Source: Poteriospumella lacustris
Lineage: Eukaryota; Sar; Chrysophyceae; Chromulinales; Dinobryaceae
DNA: 45,078 nucleotides
Reading direction: 5' to 3'
Assembly: GCA_008000375.1 (NCBI GenBank)
Contig: SMOI01000048.1
Location: forward strand, 54,074-99,151
A program made the position numbers and the translations under genes. Positions 11,725 to 23,194 of this stretch are shown here, piece after piece (the stretch's first letter is position 1; each line of letters starts with the position of its first letter). The notes under the pieces are model-generated. The model was not told the origin of the DNA and searched no databases. It saw only the letters and a program-made list of their open reading frames with translations.

Positions 11725-12813
11725 TTACGCGGCTCTGCGCTTGTCAGCGCGACCGCGGGGACGGATCTTCTCGTTGCCAGCGGCTGCGTTGGGTGCAAAT
11801 TGATTGATCACTTCATCCATGGCATTGCCAACCATGGCAGGATCGGCCGCAAACATTTGCTCCAACAAACTCATCTGTTCAACGAGAAATTGGCCGAAGG
11901 CTTCGTCGTCCTCCAACATGTCTTCGCCCACGCCCATCATTTGCAACAGCTCGGGGTTTTGCAAGAACTGATCTTTCATTTGTGCAACCATTGCAGGATC
12001 CATAAGCTTCTCCTTGACTTCACTAATCATTTTCGCGGAGGTTTCGGCAGCTTCGTCGGCAACTTCAGAGAAGATCTTCGTGGCTTCTTCTTCGTCGACT
12101 GAGCCCGACAGGAGCTTCGAAAACAGCGACTTGTGCGCTTCTGACAAACCCGGAACATCGTCGAGAAACGAAACTAAATTGCTGAAATCACCAGACTTAG
12201 CTGCATTGATCAACATATGATACTCAGGAGGAAGAGAGTCCAACAGTTCCTCGACTTTGGATGGGTCAGTGAGAGATTCTTTCAACTCGACGACGGTCTC
12301 CCTAAGGAGACCGAGCGACTCCTGCAGTCTCTCCCGAAGCGCAGCAGGATCATCGAGGTCTTCTCTTTCTAGAAGTTCTCGAACTTGAGGGATCTCGGCC
12401 AAATGAGGAAGCATTCCCAACACTTGCTTCATGGAGTCAGCCGTCACCATCTCGTCGAACTCTGGCATCTCCAAGAAGGAATCGAACATTTCCAGCACTT
12501 TATCAAGGACATCTCGCATATTAGCTGCTATATCAGAGGACTGACGTTTGGTGATACGCTTGGCTGTAAATTGTTCCACGATCTTTGGTCGCTGAGCGGT
12601 TGACTTGACCGCCGCGGCGTTGGCCGAAGCAGTTTTCTTTGGTTCTTTTTGCTGAACGGGCGCCTTCTTACGGTACATAAAGTTGCTCCCACCCTTCGAG
12701 CTATCTTCATCGTCATCTTTCTTTCGACGAGCACCCCACATCGTTTTAGATTCTGCGATATTGGCTAGAGCGAGCAGTGCAACGAGCACCAGCAAAGCAA
12801 TCGTCCACAACAT
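11725..12813 (-). CDS. secreted or ER-lumen helical protein of unknown function
   Basis: A single-exon gene for 362 residues, with no family recognised. Residues 1-22 form a clear signal peptide (MLWTIALLVLVALLALANIA, then ES). A Lys/Asp-rich, low-complexity linker follows to about residue 90. The rest is almost entirely acidic amphipathic helix with repeated Met/Leu/Glu/Asp patterns, such as LDKVLEMFDSFLEMPEFDEM and DPAMVAQMKDQFLQNPELLQ. The 'DP-x-M-...-NPELLQMM' wording recalls STI1-type helical repeats, but I would not assign it on that alone. There is no ER-retention tail; the C terminus is basic (RPRGRADKRRAA). It converges on the giant CLU gene with 111 nt between stops. Confidence 0.72.
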   Translation of the reverse strand: MLWTIALLVLVALLALANIAESKTMWGARRKKDDDEDSSKGGSNFMYRKKAPVQQKEPKKTASANAAAVKSTAQRPKIVEQFTAKRITKRQSSDIAANMRDVLDKVLEMFDSFLEMPEFDEMVTADSMKQVLGMLPHLAEIPQVRELLEREDLDDPAALRERLQESLGLLRETVVELKESLTDPSKVEELLDSLPPEYHMLINAAKSGDFSNLVSFLDDVPGLSEAHKSLFSKLLSGSVDEEEATKIFSEVADEAAETSAKMISEVKEKLMDPAMVAQMKDQFLQNPELLQMMGVGEDMLEDDEAFGQFLVEQMSLLEQMFAADPAMVGNAMDEVINQFAPNAAAGNEKIRPRGRADKRRAA

Positions 12814-13284
12814 CTTGCTTTATTCGGCTATGGCAAGCACAATAATCGATTCCAATTGATTATTCCACACAAATTACTGCCCCTATCGACGAGGAAGTGA
12901 GATGCAAGAAATGTTGCCGATCGATGAATCTCTTATCCATTTTCTCTCTCGCCGAGGCGGCGGCGATCATCGTCCACGTGTTGACCAAACACGACGACGA
13001 CGACGACGAGCACACAGATGCACCCAGAAGGACCCAAACACACAGACCTCCACCTTGTCACTATGATGATGAACCTTCTGCAGGCAGCAGCAGAAAAGGG
13101 CGAGATAACGTAGCAGTTTGAAATAGATGATTAACGTATGTCAGGCAAGCATGCAAATCAACGCGACTCCTAAAGTTACAAGCTATTGAGATCCAGAAGA
13201 GGAAAGAAACGAAATGGCGGAAACAACAAACTTCTCTATCGCACAACGGCATCACTGGATAGGATAAGAGCGGGATTCCGTCAT
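12814..13284. other. gene-free interval between two minus-strand genes
   Basis: This 471-nt stretch lies between the start of the secreted helical protein and the stop of ETF-QO. It holds a GAC trinucleotide run near 12990-13008 and no reading frame I can support. It should contain the promoter of the helical protein gene and the 3' UTR of ETF-QO. Confidence 0.5.
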
Positions 13285-15202
13285 TTACATCAAGGTATAA
13301 GATGGTCCTCCGCCGCCCTCAGGAACAGTCCACTTGATGAACTGCTGTGGCGTCTTGATAGAGCAGGTCTTGCAATGGACACAGTTCTGCGCGTTGATAA
13401 TGAGATTGCGATTGCCCTCAGCATCAGGCTCTGAGTATTCGTACACACCAGCAGGGCAGAAGCGCTGTTCAGGACCAGCATACTTCTTGATAGACACTTG
13501 AGTAGGCACATGCTCAAGTCCTTTCTTCACTCGAAGGTGAGCAGGCTGGTCGTGGTCGTGGTTGGTGCCAGAGCGCTGCAAATTGCTCAAAAGATCGAAC
13601 GAGAACTTTCCATCGGGCTTGGGGTACTCGATAGGAGTGTGCTTGTCCGCAGGCTCGGTTTTATCCGCATCAGGGGTATGATTCTGGAAGGTCCAAGGCT
13701 CTTTACCACCGGTGATGAAGCACGACAGCGCCGTGTGAGTCATACCGCCGATAGTGCCCAAAGGAGAGTGGAAGGATCCGTGGGAGTTGCGGACTTCGTA
13801 GAGCTCCTTGCCGACCCAAGAGTCGTACAAATCTAAAATCATTCATGAGGTCACACGATATTCTTCAAAGAAAAGACGATTGAAGAGGACTTACTCTTTT
13901 CGTACTCAACGGCTTCAACGCGGTCACCGATGTCAGCACCAGCCAACACAGTAGCCGCCTCGCCATCCTTCGTCAACAAAGGATAAATGGCTTCGGCCGC
14001 AAGCATGCCGGACTTGATCGCAGTGTGGGATCCCTTGATCTTCACGCTGTTCAAAAAGCCAGCCGAGCAACCAATGAGCACAGCACCAGGCACGGTGAGC
14101 TTAGGAATCGAGTGGTAACCACCTTCGTTCAAGCAGCGAGCACCATAAGCCACGCAACGTCCATTCTTCAACTGAGACTGGATCTCAGGATGCGTCTTCC
14201 AGCGTTGGAATTCTTGATAAGGATTCAAGTAGGGGTTCTTGTAGTCCAAACCGACAACCATACCCATCAGGATGAGGTTGGGCTTCATGTGATACAAAAA
14301 TGTGCCGCCGTAGACATCACTGACAGGCGACGATTGCAGAGGCCATCCAAGAGTGTGTTGAACCAAACCAGGGGTCAAATCTTCTTCGGGAACTTCCCAG
14401 ACTTCCTTGATACCGATACCATAAGATTGAACGTTCTTGCCCTTGCGCAGGTCGAACTTCTCGATAAGGTCCTCCGAGCACGAGCCTCGACTTCCCTCTG
14501 CGAAAACAGTATGACGAGCATGAAGCTCAACACCGCGAACAAAGCTATCCTTAATTTCGTTGCTTTTGGAGATACCAGCATCCTTGGTTGCAACCTGCAA
14601 TCAAAAAGTACGATTAGCATTTACCGGCTGCAACAAAAGTAGAAAATTTCACTTACACCAGCAACGGCTCCTTTCTCATCATAGAGCACCTCGTCGGCAG
14701 AGAACCCAGGGTAGATTTCAACACCAAGCTCTTCGGCCTTGGTGGCAAGCCATCGAGTGAGTTGCGACAGAGAAATGATGTAGTTTCCTTCATTGTGCAG
14801 CTGCTTGGGCATCAAACCTTGAGGAACTTCCAGATGGGAGTCCTTGGTGAGCCAGAAGAAGCGATCATGGGAAACAGCAGTCTCGATAGGGGCGCCCTGC
14901 TCTCTCCAGTCAGGAATAAGCTCGTCCAGCGCTCTCGGTTCGAAAACATTTCCAGACAAAATATGAGCACCAACTTCGGCGGCCTTCTCGACAACACAAA
15001 CACTGAGGTCAACGCCTTTCTCAGCAGCCAATTGCTTCATACGAATGGCAGCACTCAACCCAGCCGGGCCGCCACCCACAGTGACGACATCGTAAAACAG
15101 CTTCTCCCGTTCTATCTCGGCCACGGACGCATTAAAGCGAACACTGTTGAGGCGCGTTTGCGTGCGCATCAAGCGCGAAGCGCGATACATATGCTTCAAC
15201 AT
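13285..15202 (-). CDS. ETFDH: electron transfer flavoprotein-ubiquinone oxidoreductase, mitochondrial (three exons)
   Basis: This inner-mitochondrial-membrane enzyme passes electrons from ETF (fatty-acid and amino-acid oxidation) to ubiquinone through FAD and a [4Fe-4S] cluster. Exons on the minus strand are 15202-14657, 14594-13895 and 13832-13285, with two 62-nt introns (both GTAAGT donors). They give 597 residues, close to the human enzyme. The start is the ATG at 15202, giving a basic, Arg/Ser-rich mitochondrial presequence (MLKHMYRASRLMRTQTRLNS). The frame is open further upstream, but without leader character. The FAD-binding GGGPAG is at 43-48. Other family blocks are VCVVEKAAEVGAHILSGNVF, HTVFAEGSRGSCSEDL, HTLGWPLQ, GGYHSIPKL, GCSAGFLNSVKIKGSHTAIK, and SWVGKELYEVRN across the third exon. 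Cluster ligands are C541 (RFCPAGVYEY) and C566, C569, C572 (CVHCKTC). All key residues are present, so the gene appears functional. Confidence 0.95.
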
Positions 15203-15767
15203 ACTTTCACAATAGTCTTGTTGTGAAAGAAGCAAGTCTTTACGTGACGCGGGAGGCCCCAAGATCACCGTTCCATATCCTACCACAAGGCAGTGGTGGT
15301 GGTGGGTGCCCGCTTCAACATTCTTTTCAACACCATCAACTTCCACTGCTAGTGGTACATGAACAACTCCACGAGGATGCGTTATGAGTGTATATTTAGT
15401 CAAACAAAAGTGTACGCTACGGTTTCGCACTACCCCACCACTGCCGCGGTACGCCGTCCATCAAGCCCACCACCGCATGGCATATACAAGTATGCACACG
15501 GAAGTGACAATGTACAAAGATAGCACAATAAATGTAAGCAGAAACATAAAATCAAAAAGTGCGTCCAGGAAATATTTACAAAGATCGAGACCGCAGGGGA
15601 CAGCCACTTCAACTATCTATGCGAATCAAGTTCAAACCGGAAGGGGAACAGACAAAGAACGGCTGCGTAGAGAAACGAAGAAGAAGAGCAGGCAAAGGAA
15701 AATAATGGATGAGCATCTAGTTGCTCACCAACATATTCTTCGGGCCATATTTGTTGCCAGTATCTGC
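15203..15767. other. intergenic interval upstream of ETF-QO
   Basis: This 565-nt stretch lies between two genes on the minus strand. It should hold the ETF-QO promoter and the PP2C 3' UTR. Open frames here (including an open extension of the ETF-QO frame to 15430) have no recognisable protein character. Confidence 0.45.
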
Positions 15768-17447
15768 TCACGAAGATACAGAAATAGGTTGAAGTTTGAT
15801 GACTATACAAGTGATGTCGTCGATCATTGGCGACAATTTCTCCCATCGACTCCGTGCAAACTTAACCAAGCAATTGGCAGCCTCCAATGGATTCCACGAT
15901 TGTGATCGCACGGCGAAGTTATGCACCATTTGCACGGCATGGTTGTTGTCGACGACGTCCCAAACGCCATCTGACGCAATGATCAAGAATTCATCGAACT
16001 CGTCGATCGGATGCTCGATAAGTTCCGGCTCCGCGGTGACTCCAAACTTATGGACGATGGCATCACCTAAGGACCGACTCATTGCCAAGCCTAACGTTTC
16101 ACCGCGGTGTTGATACCAAACTCTACACGGTCCAACTGGCATACTGACAGGCCCGCGATTGCCTTGGTTCACGAGAACTTGCCGACATCCCAAGTGCCCC
16201 CCACAACTGAGAATACGCTTCCTCTCTTCTGGTTTATCCGGTTTGTGGTCATTGGACATTTGTTGTGCGATAATGGCGCCGTTCGGAGTGCGTCGCCCCA
16301 TAACAGCGCGAGAATCTCCACAATTGAAAACACAAAGACGACCATGACTGTTGATTGTCGCCACCACACACGTGGCGCCAGAACAACGGACATCAAAATC
16401 GCTACTATTCAAATCATTGTGCATCATGTTGAAAGCCAAATCCATCTTCCCATTCGCTGATTTGATAAAATGGGGAAAGTTTTCTCGACAACGACGCGAG
16501 ACCAAGTGTCCGTTCTCACCGTGACCATCCAGCACACCATAAATACGTACATCTGGCCCTTCCATCACGAAAAAGTTATCTTGGTTTATCCAATTGGGAT
16601 TTCCAGGTTTGAGGCCTTTAATTGACGTAACCGAGCCCAAAATGTGTTCCTCAATGGTCACATTGCCATTGCTAACCGCGTGATGCGGTGTGCTGCTGTG
16701 CTGAGCAAAGTGATTTCCTCCACCTGCAGGTGCACCACCCATGGTATGTCCCAGACTCTCTCTTCCCGTAGAGTTGTGTTGTTGGTTTATCGCCAACGAC
16801 ATTGCTGCAGGAGACATCGTATTCAAAGCTCCGACATGAGCATACGCTGCGTTCTTTTTGGTCATGTTTATCATTGGCGACGCTTGAGTTGCAGCTTGCT
16901 GAGCTCCCTGGACAGCAGGAAGCTGTGGAAACATCGATCCTTCACCAGTAGAAGGACCATCCGCGTAGTTTCCACCGTCATATCTGTGATTTTTCTTTCC
17001 AGCGCGTGCGTTCGTACCGGATTGCCGGGACACTGCTCGTAGTTTCTTGGTCATACTGGCACCTAAATCTTGCCGCCTGTCGGCACGAGGTGAGACTTGC
17101 ATCTGAGATTGTCCACCAGGACTTGCTCCAAAATTAGTTGTCGTCCCAAGACCATTTCGATTCATCTACAAGAAAACAGGCGCCAACAATAAGCAATCAT
17201 TGGATCGAGAAGGAAGAAACCAACAAGTACATACCGATGGAATCCGCAAATTGGGCAAATCAGTAGATCCATTCATAGAGATATCTCTACCATTTCCATA
17301 ACCGCGCTGGGTTCCATTTTTTTCATCAGAACCATAGCCCTTGCTCTCGGAAGAGTCATCTCCGTAAGGATTACTCTGAAGATATTTTGGACGCGCCTGT
17401 CTTGACCGCTGGGTTTCCCAGGTTGACTGTAAAGAAGCAGTCAGCAT
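15768..17447 (-). CDS. PP2C-family Ser/Thr protein phosphatase (two exons)
   Basis: A metal-dependent protein phosphatase. Exons are 17447-17235 and 17165-15768, with a 69-nt intron (GTATGT...TTGTAG), giving 536 residues. The first about 240 residues are disordered and rich in Gly, Ser, Gln and Asn. The catalytic domain occupies about 245-530 and shows the ordered PP2C motifs: NWINQDNFFV, YGVLDGHGENGH (metal-binding Asp), CSGATCVVA, FNCGDSRAVMGRR, NDHKPDKPEERKRI, LAMSRSLGDAIVHKFGV, FLIIASDGVWDVVDN and DDITCIVIKL. All metal-ligand aspartates are present, so it should be active. There is no signal peptide or membrane segment, so it is probably cytosolic or nuclear; the substrate is unknown. The ATG at 17447 is the first in frame. 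A weak acceptor-like CTTTACAG just inside it leaves room for an unseen upstream exon. The gene is divergent from IRE1. Confidence 0.9.
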
Positions 17448-18067
17448 TACTTTGGACTATTGGGATCAATAGCCTTTCAATTGATATTGACCAAAAAAGT
17501 CCTCAGAACACAACTTCTTCTTTCCTTCCGAGGTAGCAACAATTAGTGTTCCGTTCTTTCTCCAATAAAAATGGCGAATGGCACCCGGAAGTAGAAACAC
17601 AACAAAGAGATGTCTGTTGGCCAAAAGAATAGTCGTAATGGAAGCCGTCTTTGTTTTCAAGGATCCAATGGTACCACTACAACTATTTAGCGCGAGTCGG
17701 TAGGCACGGCCAGCAGAAAAACGGCCGTTGGCACCTGGGAAGTGACCGTTTCTTCCGTGTCGCCTGCACTCTGATTCTGTGAATCTCTGGGTCGACTCAC
17801 CCAGGCTCCAGATACACAGATAAATTCTGGGAATATCGATCATCATCATCATGTGTCGCCAACGACACGTGGAACAAACTGGGAAAGTAATGGAAGTTAC
17901 TGGACTTCAAACATAAAGATATCCCTGGGAATATGCCTGAATTCGCTTCTATGTTGCATATTCACTGATAATCGATCAATCGAACCCAATTCTGGTTGAG
18001 AGGACTTGTCATAGCATCGTTTTCCGTGTCACCGTCGTCCATCAGTCTCCTGCAACGCCGCACTGTC
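17448..18067. other. divergent intergenic region between PP2C and IRE1
   Basis: A 620-nt stretch between two divergently transcribed genes, so it should hold both promoters. A 128-codon minus-strand frame (17466-17852) begins with four Met codons made from ATC/ATG repeats and resembles nothing known; I do not call it. The IRE1 frame stays open upstream of its first ATG, as far back as a TTG at 17996. Confidence 0.45.
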
Positions 18068-21000
18068 ATGAGGTTTCGTGCCGTGACAAACGGCGTGGTA
18101 TCACTTTTCTTGGTGTTTTGCTTGTATAATTTTTGTTCGCATGGGAAAATTACTAAGCTGGAGGACAGTTCCGCAGTGGCGATTGTGCCCGGCGCAGACT
18201 TACGAGGCTTGGAAGGCCAGGTGACGATCATTGGTACAGTCGATGGAAACATACACGCCATTGACAGTCAACTCAATCATCTATGGACATCATCAACAGG
18301 AGGTCCGCTTGCTAAGGGTGGGACTATCCGGTCATCGGTAGATGAGAAGTCTGACTATATCATCCCGTCATTGGATGGCACGTTGCTGGTTCATAGCAAA
18401 TCCGAGGGAATGCGCAAAACGTCGGTAACAGCACGAATTCTTGCTGATAAAACACCCTTCGTAAGTGGGGAGGGTGTGGCTTTCACAGGTTCGAAGGAAG
18501 ATCGCATAATTGGCTTTGATCTTTCGAGCGGCCTGTCATTGCTCGACCGCCACGACAGTGTCCTAAAGCTCACATCCAAGAAGAAGTCAGTTCCTCTATT
18601 TTTTGGTCGAGAGGACTTCGTTTTCCGAGGTATCGACACAGCGACTGGTGGGGAGAAGTTCACCTTTTCTTTCTCTGAATTATTTCCGCTGTCTGAGAAA
18701 GCGAGAATCAGATTCTCTGGCGGACGAGACGAGTCACAGCCATCGCAGCCCCAGTCCTCGAGTCAAACTGGCGAGCAGCAGTCCATCATATCAACACCCG
18801 AAGGGTTTTTGTATTTTTTAGACGCCTGGGGGGCCGTTTTAAACGAGGAGCCGATCGCTCTCAACTCACCTGCAGTGAATGCCTTCGTGGTCACCATTGA
18901 AGACGGTGAAGCGGTTTCCATCAATCGCTTGGTGGTCCGCCACAGTCTTAATCAACTGCGCAACTTTCTTAAGCTTTCCAAGCCTGCATCATCGTTGGCA
19001 GTGCAACGAGCATCGTCGGCTGGACTACAGCGACGTCAGCCAGGCATCATCAGTGGTTTGCTTCCCTCGGCCGTACCCGAGGATAACGATTCTTTGATTG
19101 ATATCAACGACGGCGACCACTCAAATATGGTCATCGTACAAGCGAACATCGGTACCGAGAACGACGGCTTGTATGGTATGGAGATCATGGTTCCGTCGGA
19201 CCATGGTGGAGCGACGGGTCTGACATTGCCACGAGAGTCGCTGGACAACAAACCGTCCCAACCTCCCTCCAACGAATTCGATTCCATTGAATGTGAGCGT
19301 ATCTTGGAAGTCGATGGATTGGATACGTTAGGTCGCTCGAAGTCGCGTCTCCACGTCAACCGCCAGAAGATCCAGTTGACCGACCATCTGCAGCACTCAG
19401 AACATCAGTTGCGTCAGCAACAACAACGCACCATGTGTCAACAGCAGCGATCGCCTTCGAAAGAGGAGAACGGGGACATTTGGTCTTCTTTGGAGCGTTA
19501 TCTGTCGGAACAAGAGGGTGGTCCTGCAGCCCATGCTCCCAGCACGGACGGGGTCGTGGTCTCTGGCATCAGCAACATCCGCGGCATGCACAAGTTGTCG
19601 AATGCAGAGCCCAAACCTGAGTTTTGGCTTCCGAAAATTCAAAAAGATTTGCAACGAAATGCCGCGATGAAAGCTGCCGAAGAATTAGCTTCTGCACAAG
19701 CAATAGCGGACGCGAGTAGCCCAGGATCGTTGGCTATTCGGGCCACGGCTACGACGAATGCGTTGCTGTCGGCCGCCCTCGTGTCGTTAGTGTCGGTTGT
19801 CCTGGTATTCTTGCTTATGAGCCTCGCCGTCGTCGCCTATGTTCGCAATTTGTCGAAAGACGCGCGACTGAGCGAGCAACTGGTGATCGTACAACGTGTG
19901 GCGCAGTGGCTGCTGGGCGCGTACCCCCAAATGCAATACGTGCTCGCGGCTGTCTTCAAAGACGTGAAAATCGCCGACACGGGCAGCACCATCGTCAATA
20001 CAACGGATTCCGCCGTGACCGAGACACGCGATGAGAAGGGCCGTAAGATCCTCAGCGTCGGCGCGTTGCGAGTGTACGAAACGGTCATCGGCGTGGGGTC
20101 ACACGGTACCGTCATTTTCGTGGGCACGCTGCACTCACGACCGGTCGCCGTCAAGAGAATGCTCTCGATGCTCCATCGATCGGCAGAGAGGTAAGTGACT
20201 GCGCGTTTTATCTTTGGGCGTCATTCTCAGCGGATCTGTGTGACGTGGGGACAGAGAAATGTCGCTGCTGATCAAGAGCGACGGCCATCCCAACGTGGTG
20301 CGCTATTTCGTGAAGGAGGAATGCAACGATTTCGTGTATCTGGGCTTGCAGTTGTGCGTCATGAGCGTGAAGTACGTTGGGTGCTGTGTCGTTGCTACCG
20401 TTCCGTTGTGTGCTTGTTTTGTAACCTGCGTTGTGCCGGGTGTTGTTGTAGGGACTTCGTGCAGCGGCTGCGACGCCATTGCCTCGAGTCACAGCCGGAT
20501 TTAGACCCAGAGCGTCTCCAACATCCCTACGGCAGTCTGTCGACTTCGCTGCACGAGACAGGCGTCGAGGATGAAGTCCGCCTGTGCATGCTGCAGGTGG
20601 CGCAGGGGTTGGCCTTCTTGCACTCGCAAAAGATCCTCCACCGCGACATCAAACCGCATAACATTCTCTGTGCGCTGCTCAGCGAAGCGACGTTGTCACG
20701 TGACGATGCACTGTCCGGTTCGTTTCGTACGAATTACCTCAGCGGCACTGGCAGCCATCCCATTCGCGCGCTGCGCGACCTGGGTGAGTTTGTGTTGAAG
20801 ATCAGCGACATGGGCCTGTCGAAGCAGCTCTTGGAGCACCACGAGGCGTCCTTCTCCCGCACGTCGGCGTCGTTGTCGTTGTTGGCGACACCTACGGCGC
20901 CCAATGAGCGACAACGCAAGCGTCACAGCCAGAAGCGGAAGACCAGTGTCCCTGACGATGGTGGTGCGGTTGACGCGGGTGACGCCCTCGCCGACGACGG

Positions 21001-22993
21001 CGACCGCGACGAGGAAGAAACGCTCGGCCAGGACGAAGTCGGCACGATCGGCTGGCAAGCGCCAGAGATCATCGCTCGGCGCCATCATGCTCCTTCTGCC
21101 GCTTGCAGCACAACACCAGACGACGGACACAACACGCTGCACCGCTCGGGCGAGACGGACGCGGCACAGGGTGCGGCACTGAAGGCGGACGTGTTCTCGC
21201 TGGGCTGTGTGTACTACTACCTGTTGTCGCTGGGCGGCCACCCATTTGGCGCCTGGTTCGAGCGAGAGAACAACATCGCGCTGGGCAAATGCTCGTTGGC
21301 GCTGTTCGACGATACGCAGCCGGACGTGGTCGATCTGCTCACGGTGATGCTTGGACGCGACCCCACGCGACGTCCGGCGGCACAGCAGGTGGTGACACAC
21401 CCGTTTTTCTGGACGGCGGCCAAGCGTCTCGAGTTTCTGACCGACTTTTCCGATGCCATTGAGAAGCTGCCACCGGATAGCCCCGCGGTCTTAGCATTGG
21501 AAGCAGGTGTGGGTGTGGTCTTCCGTGGGAGTTGGGACCGTCTGTTGGACCTGGATCTGCTGCAGGACATGGGCAAGTTCCGACGATACGACCCGCGCAG
21601 TTTGCGTGACTTGCTGCGCTTGGTTCGCAACAAGCGCCATCACTACTTGGAGCTACCACAGGCGTTGCGTGAGCGTATCGGTGGCTTACCGCATGGGTTT
21701 CTGCGGTACTTCGAACAGCGCTTCCCCCGGCTGCTGTTGCACTGTCTGTCGGTCGGGGCGCGACACCTGCAGCACGACAAGCTCCTGGCACGGTGGGTCA
21801 TCGACGTGGATCCCGCGTCCTCGGCGCTGCTCTCCCAACACGCGACAGCCAACGACACCACTTCCACCGTTGGGCGTGACGCGACGGTAGCTTTCGGCGA
21901 CGGTGGTAACGGAACTGTGTCGCGAACGCTGTCGCCTCTGTCGCCATCGTTCGTACCCGCCGCACAGCTCACGACGCTCTCAACGAAGAGCGACGCGACG
22001 GTCACACCAAAGAGCACAACGGCCATCGAACCAGCCCCAATAGCCACAGAGGAAGCCGCGGCAGCGGTGGATTCGTCGCCAATCGCCAACGATGACCATG
22101 CGACTGCGATCGCCGCTGCAGAGCCGCCCGCTGAGCTCGACGATGAGGACGTCGACGATGCTGCACCCATCGTCGCCACGGAGAACACACAGGGGGATGA
22201 CGAGGTCAGCGCGGCCTCCTCGACAGTGATATCCGCGGCGGAGTTGAACCACGTCGTCGTGTGGCGTGGGTCCGCGCTGGCGACGTCGCTGGGTACCAAA
22301 GGCTGGTGGCGCGACGCGACGGATTGGCATGTCGCGGGCAGTGGCCTGTCTGTGCTCCGTTCGCAACATCATCCGCAAAGCAAACGCGCACGGGCCGCAC
22401 ATTTGACGAAACAAGCGACTGACTTCAAATATCGCACGCGTTTGTGCAGCCACTGGGAGAGTAGCGGAGGCACCGCCTGTCCCATGCGTAAGAAGGGCAA
22501 ATGTGCCTTTGCACATTCTCCATTCGAACTGCGCGTGAAGGAAAACCGACGTGACAAATGGCCACGCGACGAAACTTCGGCGCCCGCGAGTCTGATAGCA
22601 TCCGGCGGCGAAGACGTTCTCGGCTCCGCCCGTGCGAGCGACGCCGCTTCTGTACCGCCGTCGTACGGCTACGGTGCGACGCCAGACACGGCGGCGGCCG
22701 CAGCGGCGGCAGTACCGACGATGCCGTCATATGCGGCGGGTCCTTCCTACGCGACGCCGTACAACGCATACTACGCGTCGCCCCCGCAGCCGTATCACGG
22801 ACACATGCCACCCGTTCCGTCGTCGCCGATGTACGGTACCTTTCCCGCGTCCTACGGCCACAGTTCGTATGGTACCGCGCCCCCTGCCTTGCCATTGCCA
22901 TCGTATGCGTCGCCCGGGCGCTTTCCTCATCATCTGCCGCCCTCCGACGACAATAGCCACGGCTATTACGCACCCTCGTCGGAACGTAACTGA
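18068..22993 (+). CDS. IRE1: IRE1 unfolded-protein-response kinase/RNase with C-terminal CCCH zinc finger (three exons)
   Basis: This is the ER-membrane stress sensor that senses unfolded protein in the lumen and cuts mRNA in the cytosol. Exons are 18068-20190, 20255-20371 and 20452-22993 (introns of 64 and 80 nt), giving 1593 residues. From the ATG at 18068 there is a signal peptide (MRFRAVTNGVVSLFLVFCLY), a luminal beta-propeller-like region (GTVDGNIHAIDSQLNHLWTS), and a membrane span near 566-590. The kinase domain has GVGSHGTV near 674, VAVKR (K about 695), HPNVVRYF, and HRDIKPHN (D812). A DMG replaces DFG (D866), followed by a long activation-loop insert and then VGTIGWQAPEI. The KEN RNase is near 1030-1175. 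It has KFRRYD and RNKRHHYLELP, which keep the residues matching human Y892, R905, N906 and H910. The frame then continues, with no stop or intron, through a disordered Ala/Asp-rich linker. Next is a CCCH finger (C1412, C1423, C1431, H1435; spacing C-x10-C-x7-C-x3-H) and a Tyr/Pro/Ser-rich tail. The last exon is clearly richer in GC than its neighbours. Confidence 0.93.
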
Positions 22994-23194
22994 ACTAACC
23001 CACCAAAACCGATCATTTTGACATACAAAAGAGGAATCAAGAAAAAGCCGCGCCCGTCAATTGACCGGCCGGAAGACTACAAACTGACGGCGGACGGACT
23101 CCACTACCGAACTATGTACACATACCACCCTCTCGAACAGCGCTGGTCTTCTATCTACATGATGCGCTGCCCACAATGGGCCCCATATAGATGT

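Noticed and set aside
17466-17852. 128-codon minus-strand frame upstream of PP2C
   Set aside because: It begins with a Met run made from a trinucleotide repeat. It cannot be joined to the PP2C exon by a good GT-AG pair in frame.
20696-21400. 234-codon minus-strand frame inside IRE1
   Set aside because: It is antisense to the kinase domain in GC-rich DNA, where stop codons are rare. The protein is Arg/His-rich noise.
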